Shown here piece by piece: positions 45,473 to 54,532 of a DNA stretch of 64,000 nucleotides. The notes beneath the pieces are model-generated. The model was given only the letters and a program-made list of their open reading frames with translations. It ran no database searches and was not told the DNA's origin. The stretch lies in the NCBI GenBank assembly GCA_011087645.1, contig JAALLF010000004.1, positions 140,987-204,986 of the forward strand, read 5' to 3'. Made by a program: the position numbers and the translations under genes. Within the stretch, counting starts at the first letter, position 1, and every line of letters starts with the position of its first letter. Origin of the DNA: Alphaproteobacteria bacterium (GTDB lineage: Bacteria > Pseudomonadota > Alphaproteobacteria > UBA6615).

Positions 45473-47278
45473 ATGGCCAGGACGAGAATCGGCAAAGATA
45501 AACTAGCCAAGACCGAGGTCCGCGACGGCTTTCGGGTCGATTGGGACGTGCCGATCGAGATGGACGATGGATTGGTGCTGCGCGCCAACGTCTATCGGCC
45601 TAACAAAAAGGGCCAGTACCCGGTAATCCTGTCCCACGGCCCCTACGCCAAAGATCTCGCCATCCAGGACGGTTATTCCAGTGTTTGGGAACATTTCTCC
45701 AACGATCATCCCGACGCCATCGCCGGCTCGTCGAACATCCACCAGAGCTGGGAAGTGGTCGATCCGGAACAATGGGTCCCCGACGGCTATATTTGCGTGC
45801 GCGTAGATTCCCGCGGCGCCGGCCGCTCGCCCGGCCACATCGATCATTGGTCGCCGCGCGAAACAAAGGACTTCCACGACTGCATCGAATGGGCCGGCCA
45901 ACAGCCCTGGTCGAACGGCAAGGTTGGCCTTGCCGGAATATCGTATTACGCGGTCAACCAATGGCAGGTGGCGGCGACCCGTCCGAAACATCTCGCCGCC
46001 ATGTGCGTGTGGGAAGGCTTCAGTGATTTTTACCGGGAGATGTCGCACCACGGTGGCATCTACACCTCATTCATCGGCAATTGGTACAATCTGCAGATCA
46101 AGACCGTGCAGCACGGCGTCGGCAAGCGCGCCTTTAAGAGCCGAGTCACTGGCGAATTGGCCGCCGGACCCGTTACTCGGACGGAAAAGCAGCTTAAGAA
46201 AAATCGTACTGATCTAGACGCGGACTATATTTCCCATCCCCTTGACGACGGATATTACGCCGAGCGGAACGCCGACTTCTCGAAGATCGAGGTGCCATTG
46301 CTATCGTGCGCAAGCTGGGCCGGCCAGCCGCTGCATCCGCGCGGTAACTATGTCGGCTGGCTCAACGCCGGATCGAAGCAGAAATGGCTGGAATGCCACG
46401 GGCTTGAGCATTGGACCCATTTCTACACCCCCTACGGCCGCGACCTGCAAAAGCAGTTCTTCGGCTATTTCCTCAAAGGCGAGAAGAATGGTTGGAACCG
46501 CAAACCCAAGGTGATGCTCAATGTGCGCCGGCCGGGGGAGAATTTCACGCCACGGGGTGAAGCCGAATGGCCGCTCAAACGCACCAAGTGGACGAAATAT
46601 TATCTCGACCCCGCGCATATGAGCTTGGCGAAAAAACCATCCGGCAAGAATGCCAAGATTTCCTATCGCGGCATGAGCAGCGACGGGGTCACCTTCATGA
46701 TGCCGCCGGTGACCGAGGAGATAGAACTCTGCGGTCCCATTGCGGCTAAGCTGTTTGTGTCGTCGGATACCGTCGATGCCGACATGTTCGTGGTGCTGCG
46801 CCTGTTCTCGCCCGACCTCACCGAAGTGACCTTCAAAGGCACCGTCGATCCCCATACGCCGATTGCCCAAGGCTGGCTGCGCGCCTCGCACCGCAAACTC
46901 GATAAGAAGAAGTCGAAACCCTATTGGCCCTGGCACAGCCATGACGAACAGCAGCCGCTCACGCCGGGCCGGGTCTACGAGCTCGATATCGACTTACATC
47001 CCACGGGAATCGTGGTGCCGCCGGGCTATCGGCTGGGACTTACGGTGCGCGGTAAGGATTATGTGTGGCCGGGCGCAAAGACCGAGGATGAGCAGTTCAC
47101 CTTGTCGAATTTCGCCAAGCCGCTGACCGGCTGCGGACCGTTCCTGCACGACGATCCGCGCGACCGGCCTAAGAAAATATTCGATGGAACCGTCACGCTA
47201 CACACCAGCGCCGCACGCGCGGCCTATGTGATGCTGCCGGTGATTCCGCCGAAAAGCGCGGAACGAAAGAAGAAATAG
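45473..47278 (+). CDS. CocE/NonD family hydrolase (X-Pro dipeptidyl-peptidase-like)
   Basis: 601 residues, no signal peptide. N-terminal alpha/beta hydrolase: VRVDSRGAGRSPGHIDHW, then the nucleophile in GLAGISYYAVNQW (serine near residue 162). The C-terminal jelly-roll domain of the PepX_C type begins near residue 365 and includes TPGRVYELDIDLHPTGIVVPPGYRLGLTVRG (in parts). CocE-like enzymes hydrolyse esters, amides or peptide bonds. The substrate cannot be told from context. ATG at 45473 with GGGGACGGAG in front. Confidence 0.9.
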   Translation: MARTRIGKDKLAKTEVRDGFRVDWDVPIEMDDGLVLRANVYRPNKKGQYPVILSHGPYAKDLAIQDGYSSVWEHFSNDHPDAIAGSSNIHQSWEVVDPEQWVPDGYICVRVDSRGAGRSPGHIDHWSPRETKDFHDCIEWAGQQPWSNGKVGLAGISYYAVNQWQVAATRPKHLAAMCVWEGFSDFYREMSHHGGIYTSFIGNWYNLQIKTVQHGVGKRAFKSRVTGELAAGPVTRTEKQLKKNRTDLDADYISHPLDDGYYAERNADFSKIEVPLLSCASWAGQPLHPRGNYVGWLNAGSKQKWLECHGLEHWTHFYTPYGRDLQKQFFGYFLKGEKNGWNRKPKVMLNVRRPGENFTPRGEAEWPLKRTKWTKYYLDPAHMSLAKKPSGKNAKISYRGMSSDGVTFMMPPVTEEIELCGPIAAKLFVSSDTVDADMFVVLRLFSPDLTEVTFKGTVDPHTPIAQGWLRASHRKLDKKKSKPYWPWHSHDEQQPLTPGRVYELDIDLHPTGIVVPPGYRLGLTVRGKDYVWPGAKTEDEQFTLSNFAKPLTGCGPFLHDDPRDRPKKIFDGTVTLHTSAARAAYVMLPVIPPKSAERKKK

Positions 47279-47303
47279 GCGCGGGGCGCGGCGGCTGACC
47301 GCC

Positions 47304-47546
47304 CTACCCCTTGTTATAGGGATTGTTCAGGCTGCCGACGAGATCACGCAACACCTGGCGAAATTGCTCTTCCGAGACGTCCATTAGCACCGCGTCTTCA
47401 AGCGCCTCTTGGCAAAGAGCGTGAATTTCGGCGAGGTTTTCACGCAGTACCGTAACCGATTCATCGCAGTTCATCACCTCGCCATCGGGCTGGCGCCATA
47501 ATTCCGGTTCGCCGGGGGCCCGGCCGTTTACTTGGTTGGTTGCCAT
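47304..47546 (-). CDS. Small hypothetical protein
   Basis: 80 residues from an ATG at 47546 (another at 47552). Acidic and helical, with ESVTVLRENLAEIHALCQEALEDAVLMDVSEEQFRQVLRDLV; one cysteine pair-like MNCDE...LCQEA. No signal, no membrane helix. The family is not recognised. It converges on the CocE-type hydrolase gene. The 47553-47815 gap behind it is partly AT-rich and must hold promoters for it and the dehydrogenase. Confidence 0.7.
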   Translation of the reverse strand: MATNQVNGRAPGEPELWRQPDGEVMNCDESVTVLRENLAEIHALCQEALEDAVLMDVSEEQFRQVLRDLVGSLNNPYNKG

Positions 47547-47815
47547 AAGCATCTTCCGGTTGCTGGCCCGAATGTCGGCTCATAAAGCCCCTTTGCCAAG
47601 CCCCTTCTGGAGTCGCGTAATAATATTTCGCCTAACGTGAATTTTTCCGCATGGCGTGACCCGGCACACGCAGAACTCGGCACTTCCTTTCGATCACCTC
47701 ACAAGTCGTTGATTTTTATTGAAACTTAACGTGACACGGACAAACTTAGGGAGAGGAATAGACCGTTATCGCCTGTTTTAGCTTGGTATCACGCCTGGTT
47801 TTTGGGGAGTTTTTA

Positions 47816-48859
47816 ATGTCTGTCTTCACTCATCCCTCCTATGACGGCCACGAGCGCGTGGTCTTCGGTCACGACGCCGAGACCGGCCTAAGGGCCATCA
47901 TCGCGATTCACAATACCGCTCTGGGACCGGCCGTCGGCGGTTGCCGCATGTGGCCCTATGAGAGCGACGATGCAGCGCTTGAAGACGCCCTGCGGCTGGC
48001 CCGCGGCATGACCTATAAGTCGGCCCTGGCGGGTTTGCCCTTCGGCGGCGGCAAGTCAGTCATCATTGGCGACAGCCGGACACAGAAAACACCGGAACTG
48101 ATGCACGCCATGGGACGCCTGGTCGATGAAGTCGGGGGCCGTTATCTGGTCGCCGAGGATGTTGGAACCACCGTCGCCGATATGGACATCATTGCGACGG
48201 AAACCAAATACGTCACCGGCACCAGCAAGTCCGGTGGTAACCCTTCGCCCTACACCGCCCGCGGCGTTTTTCAGGGCATCCGCGCCGCGGTCGAGTACAA
48301 GCTGCGCCGCAATGATGGACTGGACGGCATCGATGTGGCTATTCAGGGCTTGGGCTCGGTGGGTTACGACTTAGCGCGCCGTCTTCATGAGGCTGGCGCG
48401 CGTTTACATGTAGCCGACCTCAACACCGAAGCGCTCAACCGCGCGGCGGATGAATTCGGCGCGACGCGGGTGGATACCCACGATATTCACGCTATCGATG
48501 TGGACATTTTCGCGCCCTGCGCCTTGGGCGGTGCCATCAACGATCGAACCATTGGCGACATTCACGCCCAAATCATCGCCGGATCGGCAAACAATCAACT
48601 GGCCGAACGCCGCCACGGCGCCGAGCTCGCCGCGCGCGGTATTCTCTACGCGCCGGACTATGTGACGAATGCCGGGGGGATCATTGAATTGGCCTACAGC
48701 CCCGATTTCGGCCGCCGACATGACGAACAGGCGATCCGCAAACACATCGATGGACTTTACGACACGTTGTTGGAAATATTCGCCCGCGCTGATAAGGCAA
48801 ACGCCGCCACCAACGAGATCGCCAATCAGATGGCCGAAGAGCGCTTCATGGCCGCTTAG
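47816..48859 (+). CDS. Leu/Glu/Phe/Val family amino acid dehydrogenase
   Basis: 347 residues from the ATG at 47816 with GGGGAG upstream. The dimerisation/catalytic domain has GPAVGGCRMWPY and the active-site lysine in LAGLPFGGGKSVIIGD. The NAD domain has VAIQGLGSVGYDLARRLHEAGARLHVAD. It interconverts an amino acid and its 2-oxo acid with NAD and ammonia, usually leucine, valine or phenylalanine in this size class. A leucine catabolic cluster lies 5 kb downstream, so a leucine role is possible but not shown. Confidence 0.92.
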   Translation: MSVFTHPSYDGHERVVFGHDAETGLRAIIAIHNTALGPAVGGCRMWPYESDDAALEDALRLARGMTYKSALAGLPFGGGKSVIIGDSRTQKTPELMHAMGRLVDEVGGRYLVAEDVGTTVADMDIIATETKYVTGTSKSGGNPSPYTARGVFQGIRAAVEYKLRRNDGLDGIDVAIQGLGSVGYDLARRLHEAGARLHVADLNTEALNRAADEFGATRVDTHDIHAIDVDIFAPCALGGAINDRTIGDIHAQIIAGSANNQLAERRHGAELAARGILYAPDYVTNAGGIIELAYSPDFGRRHDEQAIRKHIDGLYDTLLEIFARADKANAATNEIANQMAEERFMAA

Positions 48860-48951
48860 CGCGCCGCGACAGAGTGACGCGGATCCGCGCTTGGTTCGCA
48901 AATTTACCCCTTAACCCCCCGCAGAATTGATATAAATCAATGCGATAACCC

Positions 48952-48978
48952 TGCAATTGCAAGTCACTTGCAATTGCA
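48952..48978 (+). promoter_or_regulatory. Large palindromic operator-like site
   Basis: TGCAATTGCAAG-tca-CTTGCAATTGCA is a perfect 12-bp inverted repeat with a 3-bp spacer; each arm contains the self-complementary TGCAATTGCA. It is about 66 bp before the iron-binding protein ATG and has no T-tract, so an operator is more likely than a terminator. Confidence 0.6.
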
Positions 48979-49006
48979 ACGGCGAGTGATTAGGTTCAGT
49001 CGGTGA

Positions 49007-49033
49007 TTGCGAATAATTCTTATTAACTATACT
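49007..49033 (+). promoter_or_regulatory. Promoter with Fur-like box for the iron transporter
   Basis: A possible -35 TTGCGA (49007-49012) and -10 TATACT (49028-49033) bracket AATAA-ttc-TTATT (49012-49024), a palindrome resembling Fur-type sites. Iron repression of the binding-protein gene is likely. Confidence 0.5.
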
Positions 49034-49044
49034 GGCCTGACACT

Positions 49045-50091
49045 ATGAAACCGGTCGTTAAAAAGTCCGCCCTCGCTGGCATTGTTGTTACGGGCATTGC
49101 CGTAGCCTCTGCCATGGCTGCTGAAGAGGCCGCGCTAAATGTCGGGGAAGTAAACGTTTATTCGTATCGCCAACCCTTCCTGGTACAGCCCTTATTCGAT
49201 GCCTTCACCGAACAAAGCGGTATCAAGGTGAATGTCCTGTTCGCCAAGACCGGCCTTGTCGAGCGTTTGAAGCAGGAAGGCGCAAACAGTCCCGCCGATC
49301 TTATCTTCACCGTCGACATTGGCCGCTTAAGCGAAGCCTATAACGCGTCCCTAACGCAGCCGGTCACCTCGCCGGCGCTTACAGCGGCAATCCCAGACAT
49401 ATACCGTGAGCCCGCGGGCAATTGGTACGGCCTGACCCGACGCGCGCGGATTATCTACGCCTCGAAAGAGCGCATTAGCCCGGAAGAAGCGCCGAAGACT
49501 TACGAGGAGCTAGCCGATCCCAAATGGGCTGGACGCATCTGCACCCGCTCGGGCAATCATGTCTATCAGGTCGGTCTGACCGCGGCGATGGTCGCCCATC
49601 ATGGTGAAGCCAAAACCGAGGCGTGGCTTAAAGGAATCAAAGCCAATTTGGCCCGCAAACCGCAAGGCAACGACCGCGCCCAGGTTAAAGCGATACGCGA
49701 AGGTGAATGCGATATCGCCTTGGGAAATCACTATTATTACGTCCTCATGCAGCAGAATGAGGAACAATCGGCCTGGGCCCAGTCGGTCTATCCGGTGTTC
49801 CCCACCATCGGCGATACCGGCACCCATGTGAACATCTCGGGCATGGCGCTGACAAAAGCTTCGCCAAACCAGGATAACGCGGTCAAGCTGATGGAATTCC
49901 TGGCCGGACCCCTGGCGCAACAAATGTACGCCGAGCAGAATTACGAATATCCGATCCTCGACGGCGTGCCCGAAACCGGGGTGCTCAAGGCGATGGGGCC
50001 AATGACTTCCGATACCCTGCCCTTGGCGGACATATCCGAACATCGCTCGGCGGCAATCAAACTGGTCGATAAAGTCGGCTACAACGATTAA
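49045..50091 (+). CDS. Fe(3+) ABC transporter substrate-binding protein (FbpA-like)
   Basis: 348 residues. A signal peptide (about 1-26, ending SAMAAEE) predicts a periplasmic protein. The FbpA/FutA fold begins VNVYSYRQPFLVQPLFDAF; iron-ligand tyrosines are expected in the GNHYYYVLM block near residue 230 and around NWYGLTRRARIIYAS. NISGMALTKASPNQDNAVKLMEFLAGPLAQQMYAE is the class signature (in parts). It hands Fe(III) to the permease gene 31 bp downstream. A Fur-like site lies upstream. Confidence 0.92.
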   Translation: MKPVVKKSALAGIVVTGIAVASAMAAEEAALNVGEVNVYSYRQPFLVQPLFDAFTEQSGIKVNVLFAKTGLVERLKQEGANSPADLIFTVDIGRLSEAYNASLTQPVTSPALTAAIPDIYREPAGNWYGLTRRARIIYASKERISPEEAPKTYEELADPKWAGRICTRSGNHVYQVGLTAAMVAHHGEAKTEAWLKGIKANLARKPQGNDRAQVKAIREGECDIALGNHYYYVLMQQNEEQSAWAQSVYPVFPTIGDTGTHVNISGMALTKASPNQDNAVKLMEFLAGPLAQQMYAEQNYEYPILDGVPETGVLKAMGPMTSDTLPLADISEHRSAAIKLVDKVGYND

Positions 50092-50122
50092 CGCCTCAAT
50101 CGCGTAAGTCGCCTCTCCTGAC

Positions 50123-51841
50123 ATGACCGCGGACGCGCCCCATAGAATATCCCAGGGCACGTCGCGGTTCTGGCTGATTGGCGGTCTTATTGTCGCCGCC
50201 ATCGTTGCCGCGCCGATCATCGCCATCGCCTGGATCGCGCTGTTTCCCAGCGAGAATATTTGGCCCCATCTAATTTCGACCGTCCTGCCACGCCAGATCG
50301 CCAATACAGCCTCGCTCATGCTGGGCAACGGTGTCGGCGTGCTGGTTATCGGCGTCGCATCGGCCTGGCTGGTCACAACTTGCCGGTTTCCCGGCCGGCC
50401 GATCTTCGAATGGGCCTTGCTGCTGCCCCTGGCGGTGCCGGCCTATATTGTCGCCTTCGTCTATACCGACGTCTTTGAGTTCGCGGGTATCTTCCAAACC
50501 AGTCTCCGCGCCGTCTTCGGCTGGCAATCGGCGCAAGATTACTGGTTTCCGAATATCCGCTCGTTGGGCGGCGCCATCTTTGTCATGTCGTCGGTGCTGT
50601 ACCCCTATGTCTATCTCTTGGCGCGAGCCACCTTTCAGGAACAATCGGTCTGCATGCTCGAGGCCAGCCGCATGCTGGGCCGCGGGCCCTGGCGCACCTT
50701 TTTCACCGTCGCCCTACCGTTGGCGCGGCCGGCCATCGTTGTCGGCCTGGCCCTGGCATTGATGGAAACGCTGGCGGATTTCGGCACCGTCGACTTCTTC
50801 GCCGTCAACACCCTGACCGTCGGTGTCTTCAACGTTTGGCTGAATATGGGCAATGCCGGCGGCGCGGCACAAATATCCCTGGTGACGCTGGCGTTTGTGG
50901 TGGCGTTGCTGGCACTCGAGCGGATCGGCCGGCGCGGTCAACGCTTCCACCACACCTCGACCCGTTACCGGCCGATGCCGCCCTTCGAACTGCGCGGTTT
51001 GCGCGCCGCGGCCGCCTTCGCGGTTTGCGCCCTGCCCATCATTGCCGGCTTCGTGATCCCGGCGTTGGTTCTGTCGCGCCATGCCATCGTTCATTTCGAA
51101 CAATCCTGGACGCCGGCGTTTTTCACCTTCGCGCGCAACAGTATTTTGCTGGCGGCCTGCGCCGCCACTGGCGCGGTCGTGCTGGCGATCTTCTTAGCCT
51201 ATGGCCGCCGTGTCGCCGGACGGACGATATTCGGCGCCCTATCGCGTATCGCCATGCTGGGCTATGCGGTGCCCGGCGCGGTGCTGGCGATCGGCGTTAT
51301 CATACCGCTGGCGCGGTTTGACAATGCGGTCGATCTGCTGGCCCGCGACCTCTTCGGCGTCTCCACCGGCCTGCTGCTGAGCGGTACCGTATTCGCGGTC
51401 ATATTCGCCTATATCGTGCGATTTCTCGCGGTGGCCTTCGGCGCTGTCGAAGCCAGCCTCACCAAGATACGCCCGACCATGGACATGGCCGCCCGCACCC
51501 TGGGTTCGGGCCCTGGCGAGACATTGCGCCGGGTCCATCTGCCCCTGGTAAGCAGCAGCGTATTGGCCGCCGCGACCATCGTCTTCGTCGACAGTATGAA
51601 GGAATTGCCGGCGACCTTAATCCTGCGCCCGTTCAACTTCGACACGCTGGCGACCCATGTCTTTCAGTTCGCCTCGGACGAACTGCTCGAGCAAAGCGCA
51701 TTAGCGGCGCTGACCATCGTCATTGCCGGGGTAGTGCCGGTGATATTGCTCAGCCGGGCCATCCGCTCGGCCCATCCGGCCCGCCGGGCGCCCAGTTTCT
51801 ACGCCGCGCCCCTGCCGGCCCCGTCGAGCGCCGGCAGCTAG
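50123..51841 (+). CDS. Iron ABC transporter permease (FbpB-like, fused halves)
   Basis: 572 residues with about twelve helices, two permease domains in one chain. Each half has an EAA-type loop: EASRMLGRGPWRTFFTVALPLARPAI near residue 180 and DMAARTLGSGPGETLRRVHLPLVSSSV near residue 455. This double layout is normal for FbpB/SfuB. It forms the channel for ferric iron from the binding protein. No ATPase (fbpC-like) gene follows: the next gene is convergent and shares a CTAG stop overlap. Confidence 0.92.
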   Translation: MTADAPHRISQGTSRFWLIGGLIVAAIVAAPIIAIAWIALFPSENIWPHLISTVLPRQIANTASLMLGNGVGVLVIGVASAWLVTTCRFPGRPIFEWALLLPLAVPAYIVAFVYTDVFEFAGIFQTSLRAVFGWQSAQDYWFPNIRSLGGAIFVMSSVLYPYVYLLARATFQEQSVCMLEASRMLGRGPWRTFFTVALPLARPAIVVGLALALMETLADFGTVDFFAVNTLTVGVFNVWLNMGNAGGAAQISLVTLAFVVALLALERIGRRGQRFHHTSTRYRPMPPFELRGLRAAAAFAVCALPIIAGFVIPALVLSRHAIVHFEQSWTPAFFTFARNSILLAACAATGAVVLAIFLAYGRRVAGRTIFGALSRIAMLGYAVPGAVLAIGVIIPLARFDNAVDLLARDLFGVSTGLLLSGTVFAVIFAYIVRFLAVAFGAVEASLTKIRPTMDMAARTLGSGPGETLRRVHLPLVSSSVLAAATIVFVDSMKELPATLILRPFNFDTLATHVFQFASDELLEQSALAALTIVIAGVVPVILLSRAIRSAHPARRAPSFYAAPLPAPSSAGS

Positions 51842-52278
51842 AGCAACCCCATATCGCGGAGCTCGGCGGCCATTTCCGGCGGCGCCTCGTTTTCGTCGTC
51901 CAAGCTACCGGACGAATCTACCGGCGCCCGGTCAGCTTCAAGATAACGCCAGCCCTGGAACGGGCGCGATCGCCGCGAGCGCACGCCGACCAGTTTCGAA
52001 TCCAGATAGATCGCGCAGCGCCGCTTGCCATCGCCGTTGCTCACCGGTTCGATCGCGGTAATCGCCTGGCGCACCAGAATATGGCCTTTGACAACCCAAA
52101 ACAGCGAACCGCCATGATCGACGATCTCATCGCCGCGCCGCGGCATGTTCCGGGTGAGAATCCGCAGCCGCGGATCCTGGCCATTGCTCGACGCTTCGAC
52201 CAGCCGTTGCTTTTGACGGTCGCGCAAATGGGCAACCGATTCGATACCCACTGCGAGTTTGATGAGGTGAAGCGCCAT
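51838..52278 (-). CDS. DUF1489 family protein
   Basis: 146 residues. Matches the alphaproteobacterial DUF1489 pattern: LHLIKLAVGIESVAHLRDRQ, TRNMPRRGDEIVDHGGSLFWVVKGHILVRQAI, then RRCAIYLDSKLVGV and PFQGWRYLE. Family function is unknown; it looks soluble. Its TAG stop and the permease's TAG stop overlap in CTAG (51838-51841). Confidence 0.88.
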   Translation of the reverse strand: MALHLIKLAVGIESVAHLRDRQKQRLVEASSNGQDPRLRILTRNMPRRGDEIVDHGGSLFWVVKGHILVRQAITAIEPVSNGDGKRRCAIYLDSKLVGVRSRRSRPFQGWRYLEADRAPVDSSGSLDDENEAPPEMAAELRDMGLL

Positions 52279-52371
52279 GGCCGCAACATAGCAACGCCGG
52301 CGCGGCCGTTAAACCGGGCGCCGCCGGTTTTGCCGGTTTCATACAACAATTCTGTGGACGGAAAGTGTTTC

Positions 52372-52863
52372 TCAGCCTGTCCGAGCGACCAACTCGTTCA
52401 GGCTATCAACCAGGTCCTGACCAACACGCCCGCCATCTCCCTCGATCGCGTTGCCGGCAATCGATCGTAAGACATCAATGTGGGCAAAAACGATTTCACC
52501 GGTCAGGTTTTCCGGAGCGTCGAGCTTTTCAATGTAACGGCATAGCGACATACATATGTCGCTCACCAACGGGTAGCCAAACGCCGCGCCTTGGGTCCGC
52601 AACTCGTCGGCGATGCGCAAAATCTCCGTGGCGCATTCGACGCGCTCCTCAAGCGAGGTCTCGGCCAACGTAAGTTGCGCCGCGATTTCGCTGACCGCCG
52701 CCGCAACCCGGACCAAGAATTCGCCCTGCAAGTTCTGCACGGCGGCATCGGCTCTTTTCGCCAATTCGGTATCGACCCCCAAGCCCGCCCCCACCCGGGC
52801 CTTTATTAAATTCGGCGGGGTGATGAGCTGATAGGTCCCGTTATTCTTGGCGTTGTCGCTCAT
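52372..52863 (-). CDS. Helical hypothetical protein next to a response regulator
   Basis: 163 residues, nearly all helix, no signal or membrane segment. RADAAVQNLQGEFLVRVAAAVSEIAAQLTLAETSLEERVECATEILRIADELRTQGAAFGYPLVSDICMSLCRYIEKLD is the core (in parts). A phosphotransfer-like four-helix bundle is conceivable, with H in VFAHIDVLRSIAGN, but the HxxKG signature is absent. It lies 27 bp downstream of the response regulator and is probably co-transcribed. Role unknown. Confidence 0.75.
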   Translation of the reverse strand: MSDNAKNNGTYQLITPPNLIKARVGAGLGVDTELAKRADAAVQNLQGEFLVRVAAAVSEIAAQLTLAETSLEERVECATEILRIADELRTQGAAFGYPLVSDICMSLCRYIEKLDAPENLTGEIVFAHIDVLRSIAGNAIEGDGGRVGQDLVDSLNELVARTG

Positions 52864-52890
52864 ATGACAATCCGCATCGCCAACAGCGCG

Positions 52891-53475
52891 TTAGTCCCGC
52901 GCCAAGGCATCAATGACGCTCTTGTCTTGCGACAGGGCCGCCTGTTGCTGTTTGGATATGTCCTGACGCGATAGACTCACTTCCCTGAGCGTGGTTTTAC
53001 GACGCTCGTTTCCAGCGTAACTCGGGTTCGCAATGCGCCGGCGGTCAGGTCCGAAATAGGAATCGGTACGTACGAACGTACGGGGACTTTCGATCACCGC
53101 TTCGAGGCGCTTGAGGACGATGTCCACGGTAAAGGGTTTTGCCAGGAATTCCGTCACGCCGTGATCGCGCGCCAACTTCACCCGCTCCTCGTCAGAATAG
53201 GCGGACAACATTACGATTGGCACATAGGGATTGGGGCTTTTGGACGAGGTGCGGATAAGTTCGACAAAATCCAATCCGCTTATCGGATCCATCTCGGAAT
53301 CGGTGAACACCACGTCATATTCGTGGACGCAGTAACTTTCGAAACCGGCAACGCCATCGCTGATCAAATCGATCTTCCCGGCGCCGACGGTCTGCAAAAT
53401 CGTCCGCAACAACTCGCGAATATGCGTATTCGGGTCGACGATTAAGACACGAAGCTGATCGAGTGCGTATCCCAC
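52891..53475 (-). CDS. Response regulator with receiver domain and basic tail
   Basis: 194 residues. A receiver domain (about 8-128) has phosphoacceptor D59, S91 and K113 in FLAKPF. The usual double acid before it is only D14 followed by P15, so Mg(II) binding may be altered. The tail (about 129-194) has FGPDRRR and NERRKTTLRE but no DNA-binding or enzymatic domain, as in single-domain regulators. No histidine kinase gene is adjacent. A 163-residue helical protein gene follows. Confidence 0.88.
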   Translation of the reverse strand: MGYALDQLRVLIVDPNTHIRELLRTILQTVGAGKIDLISDGVAGFESYCVHEYDVVFTDSEMDPISGLDFVELIRTSSKSPNPYVPIVMLSAYSDEERVKLARDHGVTEFLAKPFTVDIVLKRLEAVIESPRTFVRTDSYFGPDRRRIANPSYAGNERRKTTLREVSLSRQDISKQQQAALSQDKSVIDALARD

Positions 53476-53607
53476 AATGCGTCCGATATTCCGTTAAGCG
53501 ATTGATTTTCCACATAATCCGAGCCAGTAGGCCCATGGAAAGGCTAAACGGATACCGTTACCAAATGGTTAGGCGGTTACACCAAAATCGGCTGATTTCG
53601 CAGCGGT

Positions 53608-54513
53608 TTACGCGGCTTTCGCCAGATAAGCCTGGGCGGCTTTCGAGGTGGGTTCGCGCCCCAACACGCCGCAGATATACTGACCGGCGGCGACGACGGC
53701 GGCAAAATCGACGCCGGTCTCGATGCCCAATCCGTCGAGCATATACAAGACATCCTCGGTCGCAACATTGCCTGACGCCCCCGGCGCATAGGGACAGCCG
53801 CCAAGCCCGGCGACGGCGCTATCAACAGTCGCAACACCCAACTCCAAGCAAGCTAAAATATTGGCCAGGGCCTGACCGTAAGTGTCGTGGAAATGCAGAC
53901 CCAGTTGGTCGATCGGCACTTCGCGCGCCACGGCCTGTATCATCGCGGCGGCCTTCGACGGAGTGCCGACGCCGATGGTATCGCCCAAGCTGATCTCATA
54001 GCAGCCCAGAGCCAGCAACTGACCGGCAAGCTCGGCGACCTTGGCCGGATCGATATCGCCCTCATAGGGGCACCCCAAGGCGCAGGATATATAGCCGCGC
54101 ACCCGCATTCCGGCGGCCAGACCAGCCGCGCAAACCGGCGCGGCGCGCTCCAGGCTTTCGGCGATCGAACAGTTGGTATTTTTCTGGGAAAACGTCTCCG
54201 ACGCGGCGCTGAAGGTGGCGATCTCCGTCACCTTCGCGGCTTGCGCCCGCTCGAAGCCTTTCATGTTCGGCACCAATACCGGATAAACCGTGCCAGATCG
54301 CCGCTTGATGGTGTTGAGCACCGCTTCGCTATCGGCCATCTGCGGCACCCATTTGGGCGACACGAAGGCGCCGGCCTCGACAGACGGAATACCCGCATCT
54401 GCTAGACGGTGGATCAGTTCAACCTTGGCCTCGGTCGGCACCGTCGCTGGTTCGGCTTGCAACCCGTCGCGGGGGCCGACATCGACGATACGAACCTGTT
54501 TCGGCATTGCCAT
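53608..54513 (-). CDS. Hydroxymethylglutaryl-CoA lyase
   Basis: 301 residues from the ATG at 54513 (54507 possible). A DRE-TIM barrel with VDVGPRDGLQAEP near residue 12, FHDTYGQALANI and the HMG-CoA lyase signature GLGGCPYAPGASGN carrying the catalytic cysteine. It splits HMG-CoA into acetyl-CoA and acetoacetate, the last step of leucine breakdown (LiuE/MvaB type). It is the final gene of the minus-strand cluster, 19 bp after the MetE-like gene. Confidence 0.95.
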   Translation of the reverse strand: MAMPKQVRIVDVGPRDGLQAEPATVPTEAKVELIHRLADAGIPSVEAGAFVSPKWVPQMADSEAVLNTIKRRSGTVYPVLVPNMKGFERAQAAKVTEIATFSAASETFSQKNTNCSIAESLERAAPVCAAGLAAGMRVRGYISCALGCPYEGDIDPAKVAELAGQLLALGCYEISLGDTIGVGTPSKAAAMIQAVAREVPIDQLGLHFHDTYGQALANILACLELGVATVDSAVAGLGGCPYAPGASGNVATEDVLYMLDGLGIETGVDFAAVVAAGQYICGVLGREPTSKAAQAYLAKAA

Positions 54514-54532
54514 GGCAACCGTTCGTTTTAGT

